NCBI RefSeq assembly: GCF_018614875.1
Contig: NZ_JAGGNW010000030.1
Span: forward strand, 1-44,622
Direction of reading: 5' to 3'
Source of the DNA: Variovorax paradoxus
GTDB lineage: Bacteria > Pseudomonadota > Gammaproteobacteria > Burkholderiales > Burkholderiaceae_C
DNA: 44,622 nucleotides
Below the pieces are notes generated by a model. It worked only from the letters and a program-made list of their open reading frames with translations, did not search any database and had not been told where the DNA came from. Position numbers and translations under genes: made by a program. Below, piece after piece: positions 1 to 7,678 of this stretch (position 1 is its first letter; each line of letters opens with the position of its first letter).

Positions 1-383
1 CCAAGAGCGAACGCCCCGAACTCACCGCCGCCAAGATCATCGTCTCCGGTGGCCGGGCGCTGGGCAGCGCCGAGAAGTTCACCGAAGTGATGGCGCCGCT
101 GGCGGACAAGCTCAACGCGGGCCTGGGCGCCAGCCGCGCCGCGGTGGACGCAGGCTACGCCCCGAACGACTGGCAGGTGGGCCAGACCGGCAAGATCGTC
201 GCGCCGCAGCTGTACATCGCCTGCGGCATCTCGGGCGCCATCCAGCATCTGGCCGGCATGAAGGACTCCAAGGTGATCGTGGCGATCAACAAGGACGAGG
301 AAGCGCCGATCTTCTCGGTGGCCGACTACGGGCTCGTGGCCGACCTGTTCACGGCGGTTCCAGAACTCTCTGCAAGGGTGTGA
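1..383 (+). CDS. etfA: Electron transfer flavoprotein alpha subunit, C-terminal part (cut by window start)
   Basis: Reading frame open from base 3 to the TGA at 381-383. It encodes the FAD-binding C-terminal domain of EtfA, which passes electrons from acyl-CoA and related dehydrogenases to the ETF:quinone oxidoreductase. The run GQTGKIVAPQLYIACGISGA followed by IQHLAGMKDSKVIVAINKD and DYGLVADLF is the classic EtfA flavin-binding signature. The 5' part and any etfB partner lie outside the window. The last residues (PELSARV) differ from the PELVKAL-type ending I expect in this family, so the extreme 3' end may have been replaced at a junction near base 357. Family call very sure; the altered end is inference. 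Confidence 0.95.
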   Translation, partial: KSERPELTAAKIIVSGGRALGSAEKFTEVMAPLADKLNAGLGASRAAVDAGYAPNDWQVGQTGKIVAPQLYIACGISGAIQHLAGMKDSKVIVAINKDEEAPIFSVADYGLVADLFTAVPELSARV

Positions 384-408
384 CCCCCGCCTCAGATGCA
401 ATCCCCGA

Positions 409-434
409 GACGGCGGGTGTTTTGACCCGCCGTC
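409..434. terminator. GC-rich stem-loop after etfA
   Basis: Perfect 10-bp inverted repeat GACGGCGGGT / ACCCGCCGTC around the 6-base loop GTTTTG. It sits 26 bp after the etfA stop and before the toxin-antitoxin promoter, the right place for a transcription terminator. No U-tract follows the stem, so it may be only a weak or Rho-assisted terminator. Confidence 0.5.
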
Positions 435-450
435 GACCGGCCTGTGGTAG

Positions 451-472
451 ATTGTGTACACCAACGCACAAT
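451..472. promoter_or_regulatory. Putative operator of the RHH/ParE toxin-antitoxin pair
   Basis: Two overlapping symmetric elements lie 12-33 bp before the antitoxin ATG: the 8-bp palindrome GTGTACAC (454-461) and the inverted repeat ATTGTG (451-456) / CACAAT (467-472). RHH antitoxins of this type normally repress their own promoter by binding short palindromes at this position. Function is inferred from position and symmetry. Confidence 0.4.
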
Positions 473-483
473 TGAAGAACTCG

Positions 484-726
484 ATGTCTACAACGATGAC
501 CATCCGACTCGACGAAGAGGTCAAGGTGCGCCTGGACAGGCTCGCCGATTCGACGAACCGCAGCAAGTCCTTCCTCGCATCCGAGGCAATTCGCGAGTTC
601 GTTGAGAACAATGAATGGCAGATCGCCGAAGTCCATGCGGCGCTCGAGGAGGCCGACGCTGGCGATTTCGCCACCGACAAAGACGAATCTGTCTTGGCCA
701 AGAAATGGAAAGTGAATGCGCGTTAG
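484..726 (+). CDS. Ribbon-helix-helix (CopG/ParD-like) antitoxin
   Basis: 80 residues. The N-terminal segment TMTIRLDEEVKVRLDRLAD followed by SKSFLASEAIREFV is a ribbon-helix-helix DNA-binding domain: an alternating strand, then two helices. The C-terminal half (NNEWQIAEVHAALEEADAG) is the toxin-binding tail usual in antitoxins paired with RelE/ParE toxins. I chose the ATG at 484; a GTG at 454 would add ten unlikely residues and overlap the palindromic operator. The stop codon overlaps the toxin start by 11 nt, so the two are translationally coupled. Predicted role: neutralise the downstream toxin and repress the shared promoter. Confidence 0.85.
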   Translation: MSTTMTIRLDEEVKVRLDRLADSTNRSKSFLASEAIREFVENNEWQIAEVHAALEEADAGDFATDKDESVLAKKWKVNAR

Positions 727-997
727 GTGGTTGCGCAAAGCACTGCGCAACCTCGACGAAGAAGCAAGCTACATCGCGGAGGACGACCAGAAGACTGCCC
801 AGCTGGTGGTTCGGCGCGTTCTGGACAGCGTAGCGATGCTCGCCGATCAACCGGGCATGGGGCGCCCCGGACGCGTGCCCGGGACGCGCGAGTTGGTCGT
901 TCCGAGGACACGCTACATCGTCCCGTATCGAGTTCGAGGCGACACCATAGAGATCCTGCGCGTTTTCCACACGTCTCGCCGGGTCCCTTCTCGTTGA
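716..997 (+). CDS. RelE/ParE superfamily toxin
   Basis: 93 residues, the usual ParE length. Features seen: basic N-terminus (MRVRWLRKALRNLDEEASYI), the helical hairpin, the central PGMGRPGRVPGTRELVV stretch and the final strand IEILRVFHTSRRVPSR. All are typical of ParE/RelE toxins, in particular the GRxGRVxGTRELVV loop. ParE members poison DNA gyrase and RelE members cleave mRNA; the sequence resembles the ParE side more, but this cannot be settled here. It overlaps the antitoxin gene by 11 nt. The pair sits between etfA and an unrelated transporter, as expected for a mobile addiction module. Confidence 0.85.
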   Translation: MRVRWLRKALRNLDEEASYIAEDDQKTAQLVVRRVLDSVAMLADQPGMGRPGRVPGTRELVVPRTRYIVPYRVRGDTIEILRVFHTSRRVPSR

Positions 998-1013
998 TAG
1001 CAATCCCGGCCGC

Positions 1014-1793
1014 TCAGCCGCGCGTTACCGCCAGGGTGCGCCCGACTTCCTCCTGCACCGTCTCCCAGATCGAACGCTTCAATGCAATGAAGTCTTCGGA
1101 CAGCTGGATCTCTGCCGAGCGCGGATGCGGCAGCTCGTTGCGGATGTCCTGCACCACACGCCCGGGGCGCGAGCCCATGATGACCATGCGGGTGGACAGC
1201 ATCAAGGCTTCGTCGATCGAATGGGTGATGAAGACAATCGTCTTGCCGCTCTGTTCGTAGATCGACAGCAGCTGGTCCTGCAGCACCTGGCGCGTCATGG
1301 CGTCCAGCGCGGCAAAAGGCTCGTCGAACAGCATCACATCGGGGTCGTTGGCCAGCACGCGCGCGATCGATACGCGCTGCTTCATGCCGCCGGAGAGCGC
1401 CTGCGGGTATTTGTTCTCGCTGCCCTTGAGGCCGACCATCTCGATGAAGCGACGCGCCACGGCCGCCCGCTCGTCCTTGGGCACCTTCTTCATCTTGAGC
1501 CCGAACTCCACGTTTTCCTGGACCGTCTGCCACGGAAAAAGCGCGTACTGCTGGAACACCATGCCGCAGGCGGACGTGACGTCGTCGATCAGCTTGCCGT
1601 TGACGGACACGGTGCCGTGCGTCGGCTTCTCGAAACCCGCCATGAGGTTCAGGAGCGTCGACTTGCCGCAGCCCGACGCGCCGAGCAGCACCAGGAACTC
1701 CCCCTTCTTCACCTCGAGATCGAGGCTCGACAGGACGTGGTTGTCGCCGAAGCTCTTCGACACGTCGCGAATACTGATCATGCTGTTTGTCAT
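1014..1793 (-). CDS. ABC transporter ATPase, TauB/SsuB/NrtD type
   Basis: 259 residues. Energises import of a small organic anion by the permease encoded just upstream. Seen: Walker A GASGCGKST near residue 44, Q-loop VFQQYALFPWQ, signature LSGGMKQRVSIARVL, Walker B DVMLFDEPFAALD and the H-loop VFITHSIDEA. The MVIMGSRPGRV segment is typical of nitrate/sulfonate/taurine ATPases. The ATG at 1793 overlaps the permease TGA as ATGA, which decides the start (a second ATG lies at 1781). It is the last gene of a reverse-strand operon: binding protein, permease, ATPase. Substrate unknown; aliphatic sulfonates, nitrate or aromatic acids are all possible. Confidence 0.92.
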   Translation of the reverse strand: MTNSMISIRDVSKSFGDNHVLSSLDLEVKKGEFLVLLGASGCGKSTLLNLMAGFEKPTHGTVSVNGKLIDDVTSACGMVFQQYALFPWQTVQENVEFGLKMKKVPKDERAAVARRFIEMVGLKGSENKYPQALSGGMKQRVSIARVLANDPDVMLFDEPFAALDAMTRQVLQDQLLSIYEQSGKTIVFITHSIDEALMLSTRMVIMGSRPGRVVQDIRNELPHPRSAEIQLSEDFIALKRSIWETVQEEVGRTLAVTRG

Positions 1794-2566
1794 CTTTGCC
1801 AATCGAGAAGCCAACGCTCCAGCGCGCGCACCAGCAGGTCCGTCGCCAGAACGGTAAAGCTGATGAGCACCATGCCCAGGACCACGGTGTCGGTCTGGAA
1901 GAATTCCTTGCCGTTCATGATCATGAAGCCGAGGCCCTCCTTGGCCGCGACCAGTTCGGCCGAGATCACGCAGGTCCACGACAGGCCCAGGATGATCTTC
2001 ATGCCGGAGATGATCTGCGGCAGGCAGCCCGGCAGCAGCACCTCGCGCATGACCTGCCAGCGCTGCGCGCCCAGGTTGCGCGCGGCGCGTATCAGCAGCG
2101 GATCGATGCTGCGCGTCGCCTCCATCACGTACAACAGCGCGGGCACGAAGGAGCCCATGAAGACGATGCTGTACTTCTGGGTTTCATTGATCCCGAACCA
2201 CAGCAGCGACAACGGGATCCAGCTCATGGAAGGCAGCGGGCGCAGGAACGAGATCACCGGGTCGAAGATCGCGCGGGCAATGCGCGAGGTCCCGAGCCAG
2301 ATGCCCAGCGGAATCGCGACGGCGACGGCGGCCAGGAAGCCGACCATCACACGCCGGGTCGACGCCAGGACGTGCCATGCCAGCGTGTCTTGCCCCCACA
2401 TGCTCGCTGCCCTGGTCAATACCTGCGAGGGCGGCGGCAGGAAGATGGGGTCGACGGCGCCGGAGCGGCAGACCAGCTCCCATCCAAGCAGGAAGATCAG
2501 CAGCGACACAACGCTGAGCCATGCCAGCGATGCCGGTGTTCTTCGGGGTTTCGAAGCTTCGGCCAT
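1790..2566 (-). CDS. ABC transporter permease, TauC/SsuC type
   Basis: 258 residues with about six membrane helices, the first at residues 15-33. It carries the EAA loop of binding-protein-dependent permeases (EATRSIDPLLIRAARNLGA then QRWQVMREVLLPGCLPQIISG), where the ATPase docks. The SWTCVISAELVAAKEGLGFMI segment is a hallmark of the SsuC/TauC/NrtB group. Its start lies 1 nt after the stop of the binding-protein gene and its stop overlaps the ATPase start, so the three genes form one translationally coupled unit. Intact, unlike its binding-protein partner. Confidence 0.92.
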   Translation of the reverse strand: MAEASKPRRTPASLAWLSVVSLLIFLLGWELVCRSGAVDPIFLPPPSQVLTRAASMWGQDTLAWHVLASTRRVMVGFLAAVAVAIPLGIWLGTSRIARAIFDPVISFLRPLPSMSWIPLSLLWFGINETQKYSIVFMGSFVPALLYVMEATRSIDPLLIRAARNLGAQRWQVMREVLLPGCLPQIISGMKIILGLSWTCVISAELVAAKEGLGFMIMNGKEFFQTDTVVLGMVLISFTVLATDLLVRALERWLLDWQR

Positions 2567-2567
2567 G

Positions 2568-3563
2568 TCAGATGTAGGAAGCGTCGAGCCAGTTGCGAAC
2601 CACGGGCGCCCGGTCGATCTGTTTCAGCGACACCAGCATCTCGGCGAGCTTCTGCATGCCGGTGACGAAGCTGCCTGGCGCGACCAGCAGGCCGCGCTGC
2701 TGCTCGCCGTTGTACCAACCGGTCTGCTTGATCGTGTTGAGCTGCTCTTCGAGCGTGAGGCCGGTGATTTCGATCAGCACCTTGGCCGCTTCCTCGGGGG
2801 CGTTCGTCAGCATGGCGTTGGCCTCGAAGATGCCTTGCAGGAAGGCCTTGATCGCGGCCGGATCTTCCTTGGTCAACTTGGTGGTGGCCAGCAGCACGTC
2901 CGGACCCGGCGTGATGTTGTATTCCTTGTAGAGCGAGAACGAGGTGTCGTCGGCCAGCACGCGCGTGTTGGGCAGCGCCTTGATGCGGTCGAAGGCCGGC
3001 GTCCAGGCCACGGCGGCATCGACCTGGTTGCCCTGGAACGCGGACAGGAGGTTGGGTGCAGGGAGGTTGATCAGCGAGACATCGCTGTCGGCATTCATGC
3101 CTGCCTGCTTGAGCAGGTCGAGGATCAGCACATGCGCACTGGAAGCGAAGGTCACACCGATCTTCTTGCCCTTCAGCTGCGCAACGCCGGAGACGTTCGA
3201 GCGCACGAGCACGCCTTCGGCGCGGCCGAAGTTGTTTGGCGTGGCAATCACCTTGAACTGCGTGGCGCCGGCCGCCATGAGCGCGAGGGAGGACACGACG
3301 CCCGTGCCGGCCAGGTCGATGCTTCCCGCCATGACGGCGCCCATGCGGTCGGACGACGTCGGGAAGCTCTGCTACTTGATTTCGAGTCCCTTCTTGGCAA
3401 AGATCCCGGTCTTGATAGCGACATACGCCGAGTAATGCCCCAGCCAGGTGGAACCACCGTACGTGAAAGATCGATTCGCCGCTCGGCCAATCAGTGGAAA
3501 GCCACTGATCGCAGGAACGAGGGCTGCAGCGGTACGAACCAAAGCGCGTCGAGTTATTGGCAT
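2568..3563 (-). pseudogene. ABC transporter substrate-binding protein (TauA/SsuA/NMT1-like), interrupted by an amber codon
   Basis: The frame from the ATG at 3563 to the TGA at 2568 would give 331 residues, full length for the family, but a TAG at 3374-3372 stops it after about 63 residues. The N-terminal piece has a Tat-like signal (MPITRRALVRTAAALVPA) and the fold start (FTYGGSTWLGHYSAYVAIKTG then IFAKKGLEIK). The downstream piece continues in the same frame (QSFPTSSDRMGAVMAGSIDL) with normal NMT1-type sequence to the end. One base change, probably from TAC/TAT (Tyr) or TGG (Trp), explains it. Possible readings: recent nonsense mutation, sequencing error, or reinitiation at the ATG at 3344, which would yield a protein with no signal peptide. 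An AAGGTG lies about 10 nt before the first ATG. Confidence 0.85.
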
Positions 3564-3903
3564 GGGAGTGCAACACCTTAAGGTCGGGGTTAAATCCGGT
3601 GATCTTATGAAGCGCACTTTGGAAGCCAACAGCATAAGCAAACCCAATGCTGTCTTTCAGACTGAGACTCCATGTGCCCTTGGGACAGCCCATGGCTTCG
3701 GGCCTCAAGCCGCATGCATGCACGATCAATGCCCCATCGCAAGCACCTGACTTACCCGCATTCCGAACGATCACCGAACGCCTGCACGCGTTGATCGAAC
3801 TTGCGCAGGCTGTCAGCCTGGCATCCGCCGGGGATGCCGGGCGATGCTTCGCCGTCGCAGGCTCCTTAGCGACGCCCCCAAGAAAAACTTCGCCGGAATC
3901 GAC
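3564..3903. other. Divergent intergenic region
   Basis: 340 bp between the divergently oriented transporter operon and hydrolase gene, presumably holding both promoters. It contains the short palindrome GCATGCATGC (near 3712) and a stem GGCATCC / GGATGCC (near 3819-3837). I see no convincing gene and no clear repeat array. Confidence 0.4.
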
Positions 3904-5922
3904 ATGAAGACCACCCTGAAAAGACCGCTCTGGATCGTGGCCTGTGTGCTGGGCTTGACCGCATGTGCGACCCCGAACCATCCGCCGCCGGTGTCGGAGC
4001 GCGCTGCTGTCGTCGAGCGGCTGGATGTCGGCACCCGCACGCCCGCCTTTGGCGGCCAGCGCTTTGGCGAGGCAGGCAGCTATGAGGTTCTTGCCGGCGT
4101 TGCGACCGTACGCGTCGACGCCCGCCATCCTGCCAACCAGGCCATCGTGGACCTGGCGGACGCAGCCGATGCCAACGGCATCGTGCGGTTTCGCACGGAC
4201 GTCGTGATCCTGCGCCCGACAGAGCCCGCGCGCGCATCGCGTGTGTTGGTCGTCGAGATTCCCAACCGCGGCAACAAGCTGGCCGTGGGCCGCCTGGCCG
4301 ATGGAGGCAATCAACTGGACAGCCCTGCCGATGCCGGCACGGGCTGGGCAATGCGGCAAGGACACACCCTGGCCTGGATCGGGTGGCAGGGCGATGTGCC
4401 GCTGGGCAAGGCCGGGCAGACGGTGGGAACGGAACTGCCGGTTGCCACGGCGCGCGGGCAGGTGCTCACCGGACGGAGCCTCGAGGAGTTCGTGTTCGAC
4501 AACGAGGCATCGAAGAACATCGGCGCCCTCACCTACGCGGCCCATTCCCTGAACCCGGACGACGCGCGACTGAGCGTTCGCGCGCGCCCAGGTGCGCCCG
4601 CCACCACGCTGCCATCGACGGCATGGCGCTTCCTCGACACCCAGCGCGTCGAGATCGCACGCGCACCCGGATCCGATGCCGGCGCCATCTACGAGTTCGA
4701 GTACACGGCGCGCGATCCGAAGGTGATGGGCCTGGGGTTTGCCGCCATGCGCGACGTCGCGGCGTTTCTCAAGTCGGGTCGGCCCGACGCGGCCGGGCAA
4801 GCCAATCCGATGGCGGATCTGCGTCCCTCGGTCAGCGTGCTCATGGGCATCTCGCAATCGGGGCGCTTCCTGCGCGACTTCGTGTGGCTGGGATTCAATG
4901 CGGCCCCCGAGGGCGGCCGCGTCTTCGATGCGGCGATGCCGCTGATCGCCGGATCACGCAAGAGCTTCGTGAACGCGCGCTTCGCGCAGCCGGGGCGCTA
5001 TTCGCGCCAGCATGAGGATCATCTGTATCCGGGCGACCAGTTCCCGTTCAGCTATGCGACGCGCACGGACCCGGTCAGCGGCGCGACCGACGGGATCTTC
5101 GCGCACTGCGAGCGCAGCGACACCTGCCCCAGGCTGATGCATCTCGACAGCAACCTGGAGTTCTGGCAGGCGCGCGCATCGCTCGTGACGACCGACGGCG
5201 CCGGCCGCGCGCTGGCCCTGCCGGGTGGCGTGCGGGCCTACCTGATGGCGAGCACGCAGCACGGCCCGGCCGGCCAGCCCACGGCCGGCATCTGCCAGCA
5301 TCCCAACAATCCCGCGGTGCAGGCGCCCTTGGTGCGGGCAGCCATGGCACGCCTTGTCGAATGGGCGCGCGACGGCAAGGCGCCACCGCCGAGCCGCTAC
5401 CCTGCCGCAGGCCGAGGCCTGGTGCCGTTCGACCGCGCGGCGATGGGATTTCCCGACCTGTCGGCATTGGGCGTCCGCTTTCCCGGGGTGCTGAACGAGT
5501 TGTCGGTCGCCGAGGCGTCGGGCCCGCCGTGGCGCGCCGATCCGGCACGCCGCTACCAGGTGCTGCTGCCCCGCACCGATGCGGATGGCCATGACGTCGA
5601 CGGCGTGCGCCTGCCCGACGTGGAAGTGCCGCTGGCCACGTACAGCGGCTGGAACCTGCGAAAGGCGGGCTTCGCCGAGAACGATCTCTGCGGCTTGAAT
5701 GGCATTTCCATTCCCTTCGCCAAGGATGCCGCCGAGCGCACCGTGCGCCGCGATCCCCGCCCCTCCATCGCGGAGCGCTATCGGACGCGGACGGCATACG
5801 TGCAGCGGGTGAACGCGGCAGCGGAAAACCTGCGGGAGGCCGGATTCATGCTCGACGAGGACGTGCAGCGTGCCGTCGAACGCGCGCGCGTGGAGCCACG
5901 GGTCGGCTTTCTTCCTGAATAG
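3904..5922 (+). CDS. Secreted lipoprotein, alpha/beta-hydrolase domain (Abhydrolase_10-like)
   Basis: 672 residues. The ATG at 3904 gives a lipoprotein signal: MKTTLKRPLW, a hydrophobic stretch and the lipobox LTAC with Cys at about residue 20. The frame is open further upstream to 3844 but that extension would bury the signal. The body matches the large alpha/beta-hydrolase family seen next to degradation genes in Burkholderiales. The nucleophile elbow MGISQSGRFLRDF places candidate serines at residues 317 and 319, and TQHGPAG supplies a likely catalytic His region. Probably an envelope-anchored esterase; substrate unknown. It stands alone on the forward strand, 142 bp before the dehydrogenase gene. 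Confidence 0.75.
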   Translation: MKTTLKRPLWIVACVLGLTACATPNHPPPVSERAAVVERLDVGTRTPAFGGQRFGEAGSYEVLAGVATVRVDARHPANQAIVDLADAADANGIVRFRTDVVILRPTEPARASRVLVVEIPNRGNKLAVGRLADGGNQLDSPADAGTGWAMRQGHTLAWIGWQGDVPLGKAGQTVGTELPVATARGQVLTGRSLEEFVFDNEASKNIGALTYAAHSLNPDDARLSVRARPGAPATTLPSTAWRFLDTQRVEIARAPGSDAGAIYEFEYTARDPKVMGLGFAAMRDVAAFLKSGRPDAAGQANPMADLRPSVSVLMGISQSGRFLRDFVWLGFNAAPEGGRVFDAAMPLIAGSRKSFVNARFAQPGRYSRQHEDHLYPGDQFPFSYATRTDPVSGATDGIFAHCERSDTCPRLMHLDSNLEFWQARASLVTTDGAGRALALPGGVRAYLMASTQHGPAGQPTAGICQHPNNPAVQAPLVRAAMARLVEWARDGKAPPPSRYPAAGRGLVPFDRAAMGFPDLSALGVRFPGVLNELSVAEASGPPWRADPARRYQVLLPRTDADGHDVDGVRLPDVEVPLATYSGWNLRKAGFAENDLCGLNGISIPFAKDAAERTVRRDPRPSIAERYRTRTAYVQRVNAAAENLREAGFMLDEDVQRAVERARVEPRVGFLPE

Positions 5923-6064
5923 ACCGGACATAAGGAGAAAGACGTCCTTTGGACACCGGCCGACACCGAGGCCTGATCCTTAGGATAAGCAGCGCTGAAT
6001 GAAGCGCGCCGCCGGGGCGGGATATGCAGAATGACTTGATCGACTCACTCCCCTCTTCCACACC

Positions 6065-7678
6065 ATGAACGCCCTCCCGCAGTTCCCGCGCCCCGCCAAC
6101 GAGCCCGAGTTCAACTACCAGGCCGACCCGCAGGGGCGTGCGGAGCTGGAGCGTCACCTGCGCAGCACCGAGGTGGTGGAGATCCCTGCGGTGATCGGCG
6201 GCCAGAAGATTTTCTCCGGCGACATCGAGGAGGTGCGCGCCCCGCACGACACCAGCCGGCTGCTGGCCCGCATCCACCGGCCGAACGAGCAGCAGGTCCG
6301 CGGCGCAATCAAGAACTCGCTGGCCGCGGCACGTGAATGGGCTGCCCTGCCTTTCGACAAGCGGGCCACCGTGTTCCTGCGCGCGGCCGAGATCGTGGCG
6401 GAGGTGCGCCGGCATGAGATCACGGCGGCCACCATGCTGGGCCAGAGCAAGACGCTGGACCAGGCAGAGCCCGACGCCGCCGGCGAGCTGATCGACTTCA
6501 TGCGCTTCAACGTGTACGAGGCACAGAAGGTCCATGCGAACCAGCCGCTCACCGTGCCCGGCGCCATGAACCGCACCGACTGGCGGCCGCTGGAGGGCTT
6601 CGTCTATTCCGTGAGCCCGTTCAACTTCACGGCCATTGGCGCCAACCTGTCCTGCGCGCCGGCGCTGATGGGCAATGTGTGCCTGTGGAAGCCGTCTCAG
6701 AAATCGGCGCTTGCCAACTACCGGTTCTTCGAGATCCTGGAGCAGGCGGGCCTGCCGCCCGGCGTGATCAACTTCGTGCCCGCCGATCCGGCCATGGCCA
6801 CCCGCGCCGTGCTCGAATCGCCGGACTTCGCCGGACTGCACTTCACCGGCTCGTCGCAGATCTTCAGGTCGCTGTGGCGCTCGATCGGCGAGAACGTGGA
6901 CCGCTATCGCAGTCTTCCTCGCATCGTGGGCGAGACGGGCGGCAAGGACTTCGTGCTGGCCCATCCCTCCGCCGATGCGGCGGCGGTGACCACCGCGCTG
7001 ATCCGCGGCGCCTTCGAATACCAGGGGCAGAAGTGCAGTGCCGCTTCCCGGGCCTACATCCCGCGCAGCCTGTGGCCGGCCGTGAAGTCGGGGCTGCAAC
7101 AGCAACTGCCGGACCTCCGCGTGGGCGATGTCGCGCAGCGCGAGACCTTCATGGGCGCCGTGATCGACGGCGCCTCGCACGGCCGGCTGGCCGCGCGCAT
7201 CCAGAAAGCGCGCGAAGACAGCCAGGCCAGCATCGTCTCGGGCGGCCGCACCTGGACCGAGCCCGGCTGGTTCGTGGAGCCCACCGTCATCGAAGTGTCC
7301 GACCCGCGCCATGCCCTGATGCGCGACGAACTGTTCGGCCCGGTGCTGACGGTCTTCGTTTACGAGGACAACGCCTGGGCGGACACGCTCGGGCTGGTGG
7401 ACGGCACCAGCGACTACGCGCTGACCGGCTCGATCTTCTGTGTCGACCGGCAGGCGCTGCTGCAGGCCGAGACCGCGCTGGTCAACGCCGCCGGCAACCT
7501 GTACATCAACACCAAGCCGACCGGCGCCGTGGTCGGCCAGCAGCCGTTCGGCGGCGCGCGGGCCAGCGGCACCAATGACAAGGCGGGCTCCTGGATGAAC
7601 CTGCTGCGCTGGACCTCGCCACGCGTCATCAAGGAAAGCTACCTCGCGCAGGGCCCCTGGCAGTTCACCGGCGCCTGA
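6065..7678 (+). CDS. pruA: L-glutamate gamma-semialdehyde (1-pyrroline-5-carboxylate) dehydrogenase
   Basis: 537 residues, the length of stand-alone P5C dehydrogenases of the eukaryote-like ALDH4 group rather than the PutA fusion. It oxidises glutamate semialdehyde to glutamate with NAD+, the last step of proline and ornithine breakdown. Seen: substrate-channel motif SVSPFNFTAIGANLSCAPAL, general-base Glu290 in VGETGGKDFVL, catalytic Cys324 in EYQGQKCSAASRAYIP, and the C-terminal INTKPTGAVVGQQPFGGARA with SGTNDKAG. No proline dehydrogenase gene is adjacent. The 3' end overlaps the convergent FMN-oxidase frame by 14 nt. Confidence 0.93.
   Translation: MNALPQFPRPANEPEFNYQADPQGRAELERHLRSTEVVEIPAVIGGQKIFSGDIEEVRAPHDTSRLLARIHRPNEQQVRGAIKNSLAAAREWAALPFDKRATVFLRAAEIVAEVRRHEITAATMLGQSKTLDQAEPDAAGELIDFMRFNVYEAQKVHANQPLTVPGAMNRTDWRPLEGFVYSVSPFNFTAIGANLSCAPALMGNVCLWKPSQKSALANYRFFEILEQAGLPPGVINFVPADPAMATRAVLESPDFAGLHFTGSSQIFRSLWRSIGENVDRYRSLPRIVGETGGKDFVLAHPSADAAAVTTALIRGAFEYQGQKCSAASRAYIPRSLWPAVKSGLQQQLPDLRVGDVAQRETFMGAVIDGASHGRLAARIQKAREDSQASIVSGGRTWTEPGWFVEPTVIEVSDPRHALMRDELFGPVLTVFVYEDNAWADTLGLVDGTSDYALTGSIFCVDRQALLQAETALVNAAGNLYINTKPTGAVVGQQPFGGARASGTNDKAGSWMNLLRWTSPRVIKESYLAQGPWQFTGA

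Noticed and set aside
1125..3581. A forward frame open for about 818 codons
   Set aside because: Antisense to the TauABC-like transporter genes. The product is rich in His, Arg and Gln with no domain signal.
2497..4857. A reverse frame of about 786 codons spanning the transporter and hydrolase genes
   Set aside because: It runs out of frame with the binding-protein gene and antisense to the lipoprotein hydrolase; no family features.
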